This document shows positions 1 through 8,185 of a stretch of 64,000 bases of DNA, piece by piece (within the stretch, counting starts at the first letter, position 1; every line of letters starts with the position of its first letter). The notes under the pieces are model-generated. The model searched no databases, was not told the origin of the DNA, and worked only from the letters and a program-made list of their open reading frames with translations. The translations under genes were made by a program, and so were the position numbers. This DNA is from Bacteriovoracaceae bacterium UBA7317. Lineage in GTDB: Bacteria; Bdellovibrionota; Bacteriovoracia; Bacteriovoracales; Bacteriovoracaceae. The DNA is taken from the NCBI GenBank assembly GCA_002474345.1, contig DKQD01000120.1:1-64000 (forward strand), in the 5' to 3' direction.

Positions 1-51
1 GTGTGGTAAGAGCCTCTTAAGGCCATAGATCCAAATTCGTAGGAAATCTTC

Positions 52-1464
52 ATGACACTGCAAAAAACTGTAAATGAGCTCCAAAAGCAACTTGATTCTG
101 TTTTGAAGTTTCCCGACCAAAATCCCAACCCTGTCCTTAAAATTGATTTGAATGGAAAACTCCTTTATCAAAATAAGGCAGGAAAAAAAATTTCAAGTTA
201 TTGGGGTATAGAACTAGACGAAGTTGTTCCTGAAGAAATTATTCTTTACGCAAAGAAGGAATTGACTAGTCCTCTTGAGCTCGTTTGTGGAAACAAAACA
301 TTTTCTTTTCATATTGTCCCCGTTCCTGAACTTCACTTTATTTGTATTTATGGAACAGATATTACCGCGATGAAGGCCATCACCAAGTTTCCCGATCAAA
401 ACCCCAACCCAGTTCTTAAAATAAATAACGAGGGACGGCTTCTTTACTTCAACCAAGCCGCCACCTCCATTCAAAGGGCATGGGGTATTCAAATAGGGGA
501 GCAGGTTCCAAACAAAATTTTAAAGTTCTCCCATAATACTTCTAATCAACCAACGAGTGAACCTCTCGAACTTGAGATCAAAAATAAAACCTACAACTTC
601 CACATTGTTCCCGTACCGGAGTTTGGGTTTATTAATATCTATGGAACAGACATTACGGCCGCCAAAGACAACCAAACCATCCTCCTTAAACTAACAAAAT
701 ACTTTTCCCCTCAGGTCTATGAATCTATCTTTTCAGGAGACCTTGAAGTTAAAATTCAAACAAAGAGGAAACGACTCACAGTTTTCTTTTCAGATATAAA
801 AGGCTTCAGTGAAATAACGGAGAGGCTAGAGCCTGAAGTCCTCACAGAAATTATTACTGACTACCTAACCGCTATGACTAATATTGCTGTTAAGTATGGT
901 GGTACTGTGGACAAATATATTGGTGATGCCATTATGGTCTTTTTTGGTGATCCCAAAACAAAAGGGCCTAAACAAGACGCCATTGCCTGCGTTGAAATGG
1001 CCTTAGAAATGAATAAAAAACTTTCTGAAATTAGAAAGACCTGGCAAACAAAAGGAATTTCGCAGCCCCTTGATATTAGAATAGGCATTCACACCGATAC
1101 ATGTACAGTCGGCAACTTTGGCTCTCATGACCGCCTTGATTACACAACCATTGGTAACGGAGTTAACCTCGCTTCAAGGCTTGAATCCAATGCTAAGGCC
1201 AACCAAATTCTTATTTCAGAGGACACTTACCTATTGATAAGAGACTTTATAGCATGTGAAAAATTGGAAAAAATAAAAGTTAAAAATATTAAGCACCCCA
1301 TTCAAACTTATGAAGTAAAAGGTAAAGTCGGTGAGACCGCTAAACAAATAGATGAAAGTGATGATGGTTTTTCCCTTTTTGTGGATCCTAATGTTCTAAA
1401 AAATGTAAAACAAAAAAAGACCATACTGGAAGAGGCCTTAAATATTTTAAACCGATACGAGTAA
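52..1464 (+). CDS. Class III adenylate/guanylate cyclase with duplicated PAS-like sensor module
   Basis: The protein (470 aa) probably makes a cyclic nucleotide from ATP or GTP in the cytoplasm. Residues about 19-107 and 112-206 are two copies of one module: both start KFPDQNPNPVLKI and both end near HIVPVPE...IYGTDITA, so they look like tandem PAS-like sensors from a recent duplication. The C-terminal half is a class III cyclase domain: FFSDIKGFS (about 245) and KYIGDAIMVFFGDP (about 286) carry the two metal-binding Asp residues, and YTTIGNGVNLASRLE (about 364) carries the transition-state Asn and Arg. The substrate-selecting position in that motif is Thr, as in class IIIb enzymes. There is no signal peptide or membrane segment. 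AGGAAA lies upstream of the ATG. ATP versus GTP specificity cannot be settled here. Confidence 0.9.
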   Translation: MTLQKTVNELQKQLDSVLKFPDQNPNPVLKIDLNGKLLYQNKAGKKISSYWGIELDEVVPEEIILYAKKELTSPLELVCGNKTFSFHIVPVPELHFICIYGTDITAMKAITKFPDQNPNPVLKINNEGRLLYFNQAATSIQRAWGIQIGEQVPNKILKFSHNTSNQPTSEPLELEIKNKTYNFHIVPVPEFGFINIYGTDITAAKDNQTILLKLTKYFSPQVYESIFSGDLEVKIQTKRKRLTVFFSDIKGFSEITERLEPEVLTEIITDYLTAMTNIAVKYGGTVDKYIGDAIMVFFGDPKTKGPKQDAIACVEMALEMNKKLSEIRKTWQTKGISQPLDIRIGIHTDTCTVGNFGSHDRLDYTTIGNGVNLASRLESNAKANQILISEDTYLLIRDFIACEKLEKIKVKNIKHPIQTYEVKGKVGETAKQIDESDDGFSLFVDPNVLKNVKQKKTILEEALNILNRYE

Positions 1465-1546
1465 AATTGAAAAAAAGTGAATGCAATTCGGATCATTTCT
1501 TTATTGAAATTAGTTAATTGTAAATTTTTTTTATTATATTTTTTTA

Positions 1547-2524
1547 TTAAGTTTCTTTTCTGTAAGCTTGCATAAGCCTCGTAATAACTTCTGCACCAAG
1601 TGACGCCGTCTTGCCATTTTCATCAAAATTAGGCGCCATTTCTGCTATATCAAATGAAACAAGCTTTTCCGATAAAACAAGTTCATCTATGAGGTCAATG
1701 ACGTGAGCTGGCATGATGCCAAAAGGTGAAGGTGCGCTTACACCAGGTGCAACGGAAAAACTAAAACCATCTAAGCAAAGGGTTAGGTAAATTTCCTGGC
1801 AGCTCTCGACAAAAGAAGAAACAACTTGTTTGTAAGCAACGCTTCCCTTAGATAAAATATCACTTGCTAAAATTGTCTTCACGCCCAACTCCTTGGCCGT
1901 TTCAAAAAGAGGTGTTGTATTGGCCGACTCTTGAACACCAACGCAAAGGTAATGAAAAGGTTTCTTTTGCTCTTTCCTTCTTTCCGCAATTTGAAGGAAG
2001 GGAGTCCCAGAGCTTCCCTTTCCACCTTCAAGCAAAGGCCTTAAATCATAATGGGCATCGATGTTAATGACGCCTAAGGAATCACAAGACTTGGCTTTTT
2101 CAAGGCCTTGATAATGGCCCCAAGAAATCGAATGGCCTCCCCCTAAAAGAATAGGAAAATGGCCCTTCTCTAAAATGATAGCAACCTTTTCTCCAAGTAA
2201 CTTTTGAACACCTTCAAGGTCACGGCCATTGCAAACAACATCGCCACAATCGTAAAGCTCAACATCATTAAAATTATGAAAACATTTATTTCGAAGGGCC
2301 TTCCTCAAGGCCAGAGGGCCATCCTTAGAACCCACCCTCCCTTGATTCCTCCGGACACCCTCATCAGAGCAAAAGCCCAGAAGAGCAAAACTGGTTCCCC
2401 CTTTAGATAAGAGTGGAAGTTCATTTTTCAAAAGGTCGACAACTTTAACCTTATTAAAAAAACGCTCACCCTTATCTTCCCTGCCTGTCCAAATCGTTGC
2501 ATCCGTTTTTTGGTAGGAACCCAC
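1547..2524 (-). CDS. Ureohydrolase of the formimidoylglutamase (HutG) type
   Basis: A manganese ureohydrolase of 325 aa, the usual family length. The N-terminal TIWTGRED resembles the HutG start, GGGHS and NIDAHYDLR supply His and Asp metal ligands, and VAPGVSAPSP is the HutG-type form of the later motif. HutG releases formamide and glutamate from N-formimidoyl-glutamate in histidine breakdown. At the usual LTxDxD metal motif this protein reads LTLCLDGF, so the first Asp ligand is Cys, which may weaken or change metal binding. The start is GTG behind AAAGGA. No other hut gene is near, so agmatinase-like or divergent activity is possible. It converges with the cyclase gene. Confidence 0.75.
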   Translation of the reverse strand: MGSYQKTDATIWTGREDKGERFFNKVKVVDLLKNELPLLSKGGTSFALLGFCSDEGVRRNQGRVGSKDGPLALRKALRNKCFHNFNDVELYDCGDVVCNGRDLEGVQKLLGEKVAIILEKGHFPILLGGGHSISWGHYQGLEKAKSCDSLGVINIDAHYDLRPLLEGGKGSSGTPFLQIAERRKEQKKPFHYLCVGVQESANTTPLFETAKELGVKTILASDILSKGSVAYKQVVSSFVESCQEIYLTLCLDGFSFSVAPGVSAPSPFGIMPAHVIDLIDELVLSEKLVSFDIAEMAPNFDENGKTASLGAEVITRLMQAYRKET

Positions 2525-2623
2525 GGTTTTTCCTTTGCATTAATTTTTTAAAAATTGATTTTTGATTTTTAATGACCTTAAATGATTTTCAAAAGGAATG
2601 AAAAGGTCTTTAAGAAAGTTTTA

Positions 2624-2971
2624 TTAAATTCCTAGAATAAATTGAAGAAGAAGCTGCAACGTTTCATCCATCATTCCACTCACAAGGGCCTTGGCCTTTT
2701 CAGCAGCAACAAGGCCCTGTCCTACTGACGCTAAAATGATAGTCTCAAGACTCCGGTTCAGCATTAACGCCGTTTTTTTAGCAATTAAGGGCGTAACATG
2801 CCCCAAACTCCACATTTCTTTTATTATTCCAGCTAGCTCTGCAACATCTTGAAAATAAGAGTTGAAATAGACATCAACTTCCTTAGTCATTGTCTTGCCT
2901 GACTGGCCCTTAAAATAATGATTCTCAAGAACCTTCATGGTCTCACTTAGAAGATCTTTTGAGTCAATCAT
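2624..2971 (-). CDS. Small helical hypothetical protein
   Basis: An unrecognised 115-aa protein without signal peptide. It looks wholly alpha-helical, with an N-terminal acidic helix and a C-terminal half rich in Ala, Leu and Met (residues 60-115) that could form an amphipathic bundle or bind a membrane. A G-rich stretch (AAGGCGGG) precedes the ATG. It is transcribed leftward, 124 bp from the regulator gene upstream of it and about 100 bp from the HutG-like gene downstream, so it may stand alone. Codon use looks like that of its neighbours. No function can be assigned. Confidence 0.6.
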   Translation of the reverse strand: MIDSKDLLSETMKVLENHYFKGQSGKTMTKEVDVYFNSYFQDVAELAGIIKEMWSLGHVTPLIAKKTALMLNRSLETIILASVGQGLVAAEKAKALVSGMMDETLQLLLQFILGI

Positions 2972-3095
2972 TGAATTCCCGCCTTCACTTTAAAACACTT
3001 TCCTATAGTAACACGAAGAACAAAAATTTTGTTAGTGGTGGTAAAAATTTAAAAGAGTTGAACATTCTACCCTCTTAATCAGAGGAAAATAAATT

Positions 3096-4649
3096 CTAAA
3101 GAGTTTTAAACGATGTATTTTTAAGAAAGGCTTTCAAAACATCCCTTTCTTGGTCCTTCTTTTCTTTCCTCTTTAGAAGTGATGCTGGAACCGCTCTTTC
3201 TAAGCAATCATTGACTGGACATGTTTCACAAGTTTTGCCAACGATCTTTTCAGGAATGGAAGGGTCATCCCAAAATTTCATGATTTCCTTAAGTTCATCA
3301 TCAAGAGAAAGCCCTAAAGTAACTGAGTAAGGGTTACCCTTAAAGTCACCCCTTTTCATTTCTTGAGTTGCAAGAGTCACACAAAAATAAGTCTCACTTG
3401 TTCCAACTAACCTTGATTTTTGAACTTTAAGAGAGCCATAGTAACCTGTTTCTGGACGGCAAGGCCTTCCTTCATCCATCCACTCTTTAAGAGTGTTAAG
3501 AGAACTCCAACGCCTGCAATAGTGTTGGCCCATCCTATTTTCATGAGGAAAGTGGTGATGCGATAAATGGAGTTCATCTGTCACATAAAACAAGTTTTCC
3601 GCACAGTTTTTTTTGTTGAAACTTGTTTTTTCATAGGTATCAAACTTTAAGTAGAACAATTTTTTTATTCCAAGCATTTGAGGAAAAACTTGGGTCATTC
3701 TTTGAATAAAAATTTCCGGTAAAAATGGACCCTCGCCAAGGAAGGACAAAAGCTTTTTCTCAGAAAAAACTTTTTCTGCCAAAAACTCTCTTAAGCTTTT
3801 TTCAAACTGATCTCTAGGCCAAAGAAGAGCACAAGCAAATGCATAATTCATGAGGTCATTCTTTCTTTCAACAAACGTACCTGTATCGTAAGCTAGATCG
3901 ATAAAACTTTCCCTTTTCAGTCCTAAGGCCACTTTTCCCAATTCCTTTGACAAAAAAAATAACCTCGAAGACCGATCGAGGTCTTCATGAAAAAGTATCT
4001 TTGGTTTTTTCCCATCTAAATAAATAGCATCTCCTGGTGGCCAAACAGGTAACTTGTTAGCTTTTAGAGTGTAAATGGAAACATTGATATAATTCTTTAA
4101 AAAATCTGCAAGAAGTTTTTCATCAAGGGGTCGATTCTGTCGACCAAGAACTTTTTTGCGGAATTCTAAAGCTGTCTCTTCGATATCTGGAAAATGATGC
4201 TCTTTCGACTCCCTATAAGACCTGAGCGCTAACTTGGAAAACTCCTGAGGCTCCATTTCATAATGCCTTGCTAGACCAACAAAAGTTGCAATTAGTGAAG
4301 CAAACTTTTCAGGTTTATTACTCATTAGGTCAAAGAGGTCACCACGGTTCATCCCAAATGTTTCGAGAGGAAATGTTTTAAAAAAATCACTTGATAAGAA
4401 GTCTGTAAGAGGGACGATAGACTTATCAACAGCTCCTCCCTTAAGATCTTCAAGCCTAATTTTTAGACTTTTTGCCAGCAAAATAAGTTTATCTACCTTA
4501 GGGTACTTCTTACCTTTTTCAATTTCATTTAAATAGGAAGAGGATAACCCTGACAATTGGCTTAGGGCCTGTAAAGAAAGACCCTTTTCAAAACGAAGTT
4601 TCCTTAATTTAAGGCCTAACAAAAATTTAAGAAGCTCAGGTGTTTTCAA
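3096..4649 (-). CDS. RamB/ScfR-type XRE regulator with degenerate peptidase-like domain
   Basis: A 517-aa DNA-binding regulator. Residues 8-65 are an XRE helix-turn-helix (LRKLRFEKGLSLQALSQLSG...YLNEIEKGK). The middle (about 185-285) matches the IrrE/M78-like domain of RamB/ScfR regulators, but where a HExxH zinc site would stand it has SKELGKVAL, so it is probably not a peptidase. The C-terminus holds CETCPVNDCLERAVP (about 471-485), the Cys cluster typical of the ScfR C-terminal domain. Family members sense acyl-CoA or carbon state and control glyoxylate or short-chain fatty acid genes. It starts at TTG with GAGGGAG upstream and is divergent from a malate-synthase-like gene, its likely target. 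Confidence 0.85.
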   Translation of the reverse strand: MKTPELLKFLLGLKLRKLRFEKGLSLQALSQLSGLSSSYLNEIEKGKKYPKVDKLILLAKSLKIRLEDLKGGAVDKSIVPLTDFLSSDFFKTFPLETFGMNRGDLFDLMSNKPEKFASLIATFVGLARHYEMEPQEFSKLALRSYRESKEHHFPDIEETALEFRKKVLGRQNRPLDEKLLADFLKNYINVSIYTLKANKLPVWPPGDAIYLDGKKPKILFHEDLDRSSRLFFLSKELGKVALGLKRESFIDLAYDTGTFVERKNDLMNYAFACALLWPRDQFEKSLREFLAEKVFSEKKLLSFLGEGPFLPEIFIQRMTQVFPQMLGIKKLFYLKFDTYEKTSFNKKNCAENLFYVTDELHLSHHHFPHENRMGQHYCRRWSSLNTLKEWMDEGRPCRPETGYYGSLKVQKSRLVGTSETYFCVTLATQEMKRGDFKGNPYSVTLGLSLDDELKEIMKFWDDPSIPEKIVGKTCETCPVNDCLERAVPASLLKRKEKKDQERDVLKAFLKNTSFKTL

Positions 4650-4766
4650 GTCGACTCCCTCAAAAGCTTTCCTGACTGTTCCACGTAATAAAACGTGATT
4701 TTATTCGAAAACACTATAAACGGGTAATTCACTCAATAACAACTAAAAACTTAAGGATCATTTTTT

Positions 4767-4780
4767 AGCGAATTTTCGCT
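4767..4780. promoter_or_regulatory. Inverted repeat abutting the -35 box, candidate operator
   Basis: AGCGAA-TT-TTCGCT, two perfect 6-bp arms with a 2-bp spacer. Its last base is the first base of the TTGACA -35 element of the rightward promoter. Position and symmetry suit an operator for the divergent XRE regulator; that assignment is inferred. A second weaker pair, CACG...CGTG, lies nearby at about 4682-4697. Confidence 0.45.
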
Positions 4781-4809
4781 TGACAGTTTTAAGAGGATCT
4801 TTTCATAAT
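4780..4809 (+). promoter_or_regulatory. Sigma-70 promoter of the malate-synthase-like gene
   Basis: TTGACA (4780-4785), an 18-bp spacer, then CATAAT (4804-4809), a near-consensus promoter. Transcription would start near 4816, ahead of AAGGAG at 4834 and the ATG at 4846. It lies inside a possible in-frame N-terminal extension from a TTG at 4780, which argues against that longer start. Confidence 0.75.
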
Positions 4810-4845
4810 AAATTAAGATCCAAAAGGAAGCTTAAGGAGAGAGGG

Positions 4846-5565
4846 ATGATTTCTTTAACATTGGATGATCATAAAGAGGTTGGAAATGCTATCTGGATTG
4901 AAGATGTATGGTCTCCGGAAGTCTCTCAACTTTTTCCCTTAGAACTTCAAAAAATTATCTTAAATTTAAACAACGAATGGCATGACTTAAGAAAAGACTT
5001 AGAAAAAGAAGACAGGTCTTTATCTTCACCCTTTGGCCCCACCCTCCAAGCCAGTTACCTAAAAGTGTGCTTAACAGATGACCTGAAGATGAGTTATCTT
5101 ATTGAAAGAAAAAGAAGTGAAGGAAAAGAAGCCCCCCTGTGGCTAGGCTTTAACGAAAAAATTCTAGGCGAAAAGCCTGCTTGGTCAATCATATTAAGAG
5201 GTTTTCTTAACCTTAATAAACTCCTAGAAAAGCTTGCTAAAGATGATCAAGAGAAAGCAAAAGACTTTGTGGAAAACCCCATTGTTATAGAACTTCCCTC
5301 TTTTACCAAAACACGCTCTGAAATTATGGCAAAATCCAAGCCTGTTACCTTAGGACTTGTTTTAACGACACTTTGTTTTTTCAATTTTCATGAAGGTATC
5401 GTTGCAAACAAAAAAATCTTTTTTTGTTTACCATCTTCCAAAGAAACCAATCAGTACACTTGGTGGACAGGGCTTTTTTTAAGCTTGGAAAAATTATTTG
5501 GCTCCCCAAAAGAGAAAGAATACAGATATTATTTTTCAAAAGGGGAAGGGTCTTCTTTCCTATAA
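4846..5565 (+). CDS. Truncated, catalytically degenerate malate synthase A-like protein
   Basis: A 239-aa protein whose sequence follows the N-terminal half of malate synthase A (about 530 aa). PAWSIILRGFLNLNKLL matches the W..V[IL].G.[IL]NL motif after the family's FMADFED segment, NPIVIEL sits at the NPxVL site, and CFFNFHEGIVANKKIFFCLP plus TWWTGLF match the YFFHN...PYFYLP and WW segments. The Arg of RxRGLH, the acidic FED residues and the whole C-terminal catalytic half are missing, so malate synthesis is not expected. I base this on remembered family motifs, not a search. Start chosen at the ATG behind AAGGAG. It is divergent from a RamB/ScfR-type regulator, a family that controls glyoxylate-cycle genes elsewhere. 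A regulatory role or a decayed gene are both possible. Confidence 0.55.
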   Translation: MISLTLDDHKEVGNAIWIEDVWSPEVSQLFPLELQKIILNLNNEWHDLRKDLEKEDRSLSSPFGPTLQASYLKVCLTDDLKMSYLIERKRSEGKEAPLWLGFNEKILGEKPAWSIILRGFLNLNKLLEKLAKDDQEKAKDFVENPIVIELPSFTKTRSEIMAKSKPVTLGLVLTTLCFFNFHEGIVANKKIFFCLPSSKETNQYTWWTGLFLSLEKLFGSPKEKEYRYYFSKGEGSSFL

Positions 5566-5714
5566 ATCCTCTACGTGCTCTAAGAGCTGAATATGCGTCT
5601 CAAGCAAGATTTCAGACTAACTTAGGTTAATTTCTTCTTATTAAGAAACTCAAGAGATCCCCAAGATCATTAAGAAACAGTCTCTCATTTCAAAACTTAG
5701 AAGACCCTTCCCTT

Positions 5715-6047
5715 TTACCCCTCATAAAGAGCATCAACTTTAGCAGCAAAAATGAAGTCACTTTCAACAAGTCCATTAATTTTATGAGTCCACACTTCAA
5801 TATCTAAATGGCCATAGCCTACTACCAATTCAGGGTGATGCCATTGCTCATCTGCCATATTTCCAATTTTAATAGCAAGGTCCATGGCCTCTTTAAAATC
5901 CTTAAACTTAATCTTTCTTAAAAGCCTCGTGTTGTCATGAGTTAAACTCCACTCAGGAGAGATTTCTTGTTTAAACTTTAAAATCTCATTTTCAGGCAAT
6001 GGTGGAACTCCTCCAGAACAAGGAATACACTTTTTTTCTTTTAACAT
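5715..6047 (-). CDS. phhB: Pterin-4-alpha-carbinolamine dehydratase
   Basis: A small cytoplasmic enzyme (110 aa) that dehydrates 4a-hydroxy-tetrahydropterin to recycle the cofactor of aromatic amino acid hydroxylases. Residues 68-88 read QWHHPELVVGYGHLDIEVWTH, the family signature with HHP and the distal T-H. The N-terminal CxxCxGGxPPL is also common in this family. AAAGG precedes the ATG. It lies 27 bp downstream of the SUKH gene and may be cotranscribed with it, although no functional link is evident. No phenylalanine hydroxylase is in the window; FolE2 near 62.5 kb is the only other gene on pterin chemistry. Confidence 0.93.
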   Translation of the reverse strand: MLKEKKCIPCSGGVPPLPENEILKFKQEISPEWSLTHDNTRLLRKIKFKDFKEAMDLAIKIGNMADEQWHHPELVVGYGHLDIEVWTHKINGLVESDFIFAAKVDALYEG

Positions 6048-6074
6048 TCTTAAAACCTTTGGTAAAAAAGTGGA

Positions 6075-6521
6075 TCAATAAATTGAATTTAAAAATTCAT
6101 CAAAATTTGAGGCCACTGGAAATAGATTTTTTCCTTCAACAGCTTGGGAAGGTTTCTCTATATCACCCCGATCCCAAAAATAAATTTTTTCAAACGTTTC
6201 ATCACCAACTCCAATAAACAAAACGCCCGCCCCTTCAGTAAGGGCAAAAGGAACAAAGCCTTTTGGAATTAAAGCTTTCGTTATTTTAAAAATATAAAAA
6301 ACATTTTTTTCTTTTTCAACATTTATTCCAAGGAAAAACTCTATAGACAACCCTTGTTTAACTTTATCCTTCAAATCAAACTTTTTGAGGTCAGGAATCC
6401 CTCCGTTAGAGTTTTTTAAAAATTTTTTGTATTCAGTTGGAAACTGGAATCCAAAATCAAACTCATATTTGACTAGATCATAATCCATCATCGGCTTTCC
6501 AAATCCTTCTACAGAAATCAT
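6075..6521 (-). CDS. SMI1/KNR4 (SUKH) family protein
   Basis: A 148-aa cytoplasmic protein with the SUKH fold signatures: FPTEYKKFLKNSNGG (about 31-45), then FVPFALTEGAGVLFIGVG and IYFWDRGD, ending FPVASNFDEFLNSI. In bacteria most SUKH proteins are immunity proteins of contact-dependent or polymorphic toxin systems; some are plain regulators. The ATG follows GAGAGGA. It lies 28 bp downstream of a secreted transglutaminase-like gene in the same direction, a pairing that would suit effector and immunity, but no nuclease or similar toxin domain is visible there. The family is clear; the immunity role is inferred. Confidence 0.85.
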   Translation of the reverse strand: MISVEGFGKPMMDYDLVKYEFDFGFQFPTEYKKFLKNSNGGIPDLKKFDLKDKVKQGLSIEFFLGINVEKEKNVFYIFKITKALIPKGFVPFALTEGAGVLFIGVGDETFEKIYFWDRGDIEKPSQAVEGKNLFPVASNFDEFLNSIY

Positions 6522-6549
6522 GGTAAAAATCCTCTCTATAAAAATATTT

Positions 6550-8118
6550 TTAAAGCTCTCTACAATTTCTCGACAAATGCTTCAAACCTTTTAGACCAAT
6601 TCCTTTACCAACTAATTGATAAATTGAGCCTCTTGGCAAATCTAAAAAGCTTTCTTTTGGTAATTGATTTTTGTCCCAAATATCGTAAAACCATTGATTA
6701 TAATTCGTAGCTAAATTAGAAGCAAAAGCTCTCTTTTTCTTAACAGAAAAAAGAATCGTAGGTCTCCTTTTACTGCTGGTAAACCATGTAGATCCCATAA
6801 TAAAATAATTTGATTTTTTCCCAAGTTCCGAAAGGACCCATTTTTTATTCATATTTTTTTTCAAGTGTTCTTTATATTTTTCCCAATAGGCACCCTTTTG
6901 ATTTTTTAATTGAGAAAGCTTATTAAGGACGTCCTTTTTCCATGGATATTGCCACATTGCCACTTTTTGATTAAGTCCCTGCTTTCCTTTCCTTTGAAAA
7001 AGAAAATAAACCAGAGACAATGTTCGTTGCTTTAAAGAACGACCACGATAGGAACCTGGAATTCCTATTGTCATTTCAGTCGTTACCTTTTCTACACGAA
7101 TGCCATCCTTAAAAGAAAGGCTATTATTATACAAAGCATCTTTTAAATAACGGAATCTCAATTTGTTTAAAATATTTTTCAAACCTCTCTTATCTTTATA
7201 TTTTTTGAACTGGCCTTCAAAAGATTCAAATACGGACAAGAAGAAACTTGATTCTAATATTCTATTTCTTAAAGAAGAATAAGATAATCCATCATTTCTT
7301 TGAATTATGTCCATCCCTCTTTCGATAAACTTTAAGACTCTTAATGCTTTTTTTCCCTGAGCACTATAATGCTTAAAAAACTGGGATTTAAAAAGAGCGG
7401 GCCCATCCGTTCCTGCTTTCTGTCCAGGCCAATTACCTTGTGCCAGCTTCTCTTCCATGTAAGCAATGAGTTCTTGGGGAATCAATTCTTTAAATGAGCT
7501 TTTTACCTTTAAAACCGGATAGACAAGATCCTTTGACTCATCCAAAATAACGAGACCTTCCCCGGTATATAAGTGAAAGTGAGCTGCTTTGTGAAATTCA
7601 TGGGCCTTTAAATCATTCCCTCCGTAGACAGATCTGTTACCCCAACTTGTTCCAACTTCCCATGGGTAAAACGCCGTCATTAATTCTTGAATGTCGCCAG
7701 GAAAAAAGTGAATACCCTCACAGTTCCAACCTTTTTTCTGATACAAATAACTGCTGAGTTCTGGGTCGAATTGGCTGGATGCCCATGAGGATGCTAAACT
7801 TATTTTTTTACCTTTTTTATTAAAGAAGGGTCCATCCTCGATACTTTCCAAATAAGGCCCTAAGGACGGGTAACCCCAATTATAAAGCTTAAGTGCCTTT
7901 TCGAACCTTTCGAAAAGCGTCATTGGAACCCATTCATTTTTATTCTTATAGGCCTTTTCCGTAAGAGGGTTTTCATTATTCTTTTGGATACTGGTACTCA
8001 AGCCTTTTGTTAGAACAGCATTTTCAATAACAAAACCAAAGCACCGGCTTCCCTCTCCACCTAAAATAAACAAACTTAGAAAACCATAAAGTATTATTCT
8101 AATTTTTTTAAGATTCAA
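6550..8118 (-). CDS. Secreted transglutaminase-elicitor-like protein lacking the Cys-His motif
   Basis: A 522-aa exported protein (hydrophobic signal segment at 1-30). Its middle part parallels the two transglutaminase-elicitor family proteins at 45.5 and 47.4 kb: FFPGDIQELMTAFY matches their F.SSDLKALLTYHMH, and HEFHKAAHFHLYTG...ILDESKDLVYPV (His176) matches GAFHIALANQIG...MDKTRDLEVWNQAV. At the place of their GLCHAWAPA this protein has SLASSWASS (A109, W112 kept), so the expected catalytic Cys and next His are gone. It may be a binding protein or pseudoenzyme. It starts at TTG behind AAAGGCAGT. The region after about residue 230 is unrecognised and Lys-rich. Confidence 0.6.
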   Translation of the reverse strand: MNLKKIRIILYGFLSLFILGGEGSRCFGFVIENAVLTKGLSTSIQKNNENPLTEKAYKNKNEWVPMTLFERFEKALKLYNWGYPSLGPYLESIEDGPFFNKKGKKISLASSWASSQFDPELSSYLYQKKGWNCEGIHFFPGDIQELMTAFYPWEVGTSWGNRSVYGGNDLKAHEFHKAAHFHLYTGEGLVILDESKDLVYPVLKVKSSFKELIPQELIAYMEEKLAQGNWPGQKAGTDGPALFKSQFFKHYSAQGKKALRVLKFIERGMDIIQRNDGLSYSSLRNRILESSFFLSVFESFEGQFKKYKDKRGLKNILNKLRFRYLKDALYNNSLSFKDGIRVEKVTTEMTIGIPGSYRGRSLKQRTLSLVYFLFQRKGKQGLNQKVAMWQYPWKKDVLNKLSQLKNQKGAYWEKYKEHLKKNMNKKWVLSELGKKSNYFIMGSTWFTSSKRRPTILFSVKKKRAFASNLATNYNQWFYDIWDKNQLPKESFLDLPRGSIYQLVGKGIGLKGLKHLSRNCREL

Positions 8119-8185
8119 ACTGCCTTTCCTTTGTAAATCATTTTCAATTTTTCCTGCTATAATAGGTCACGGTCTTCATTTCCCC

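Noticed and set aside
5424-5630. A second rightward frame at the end of the malate-synthase-like gene, perhaps a frameshifted continuation.
   Set aside because: Its sequence after the stop does not follow the next malate synthase motifs, so no frameshift is supported.
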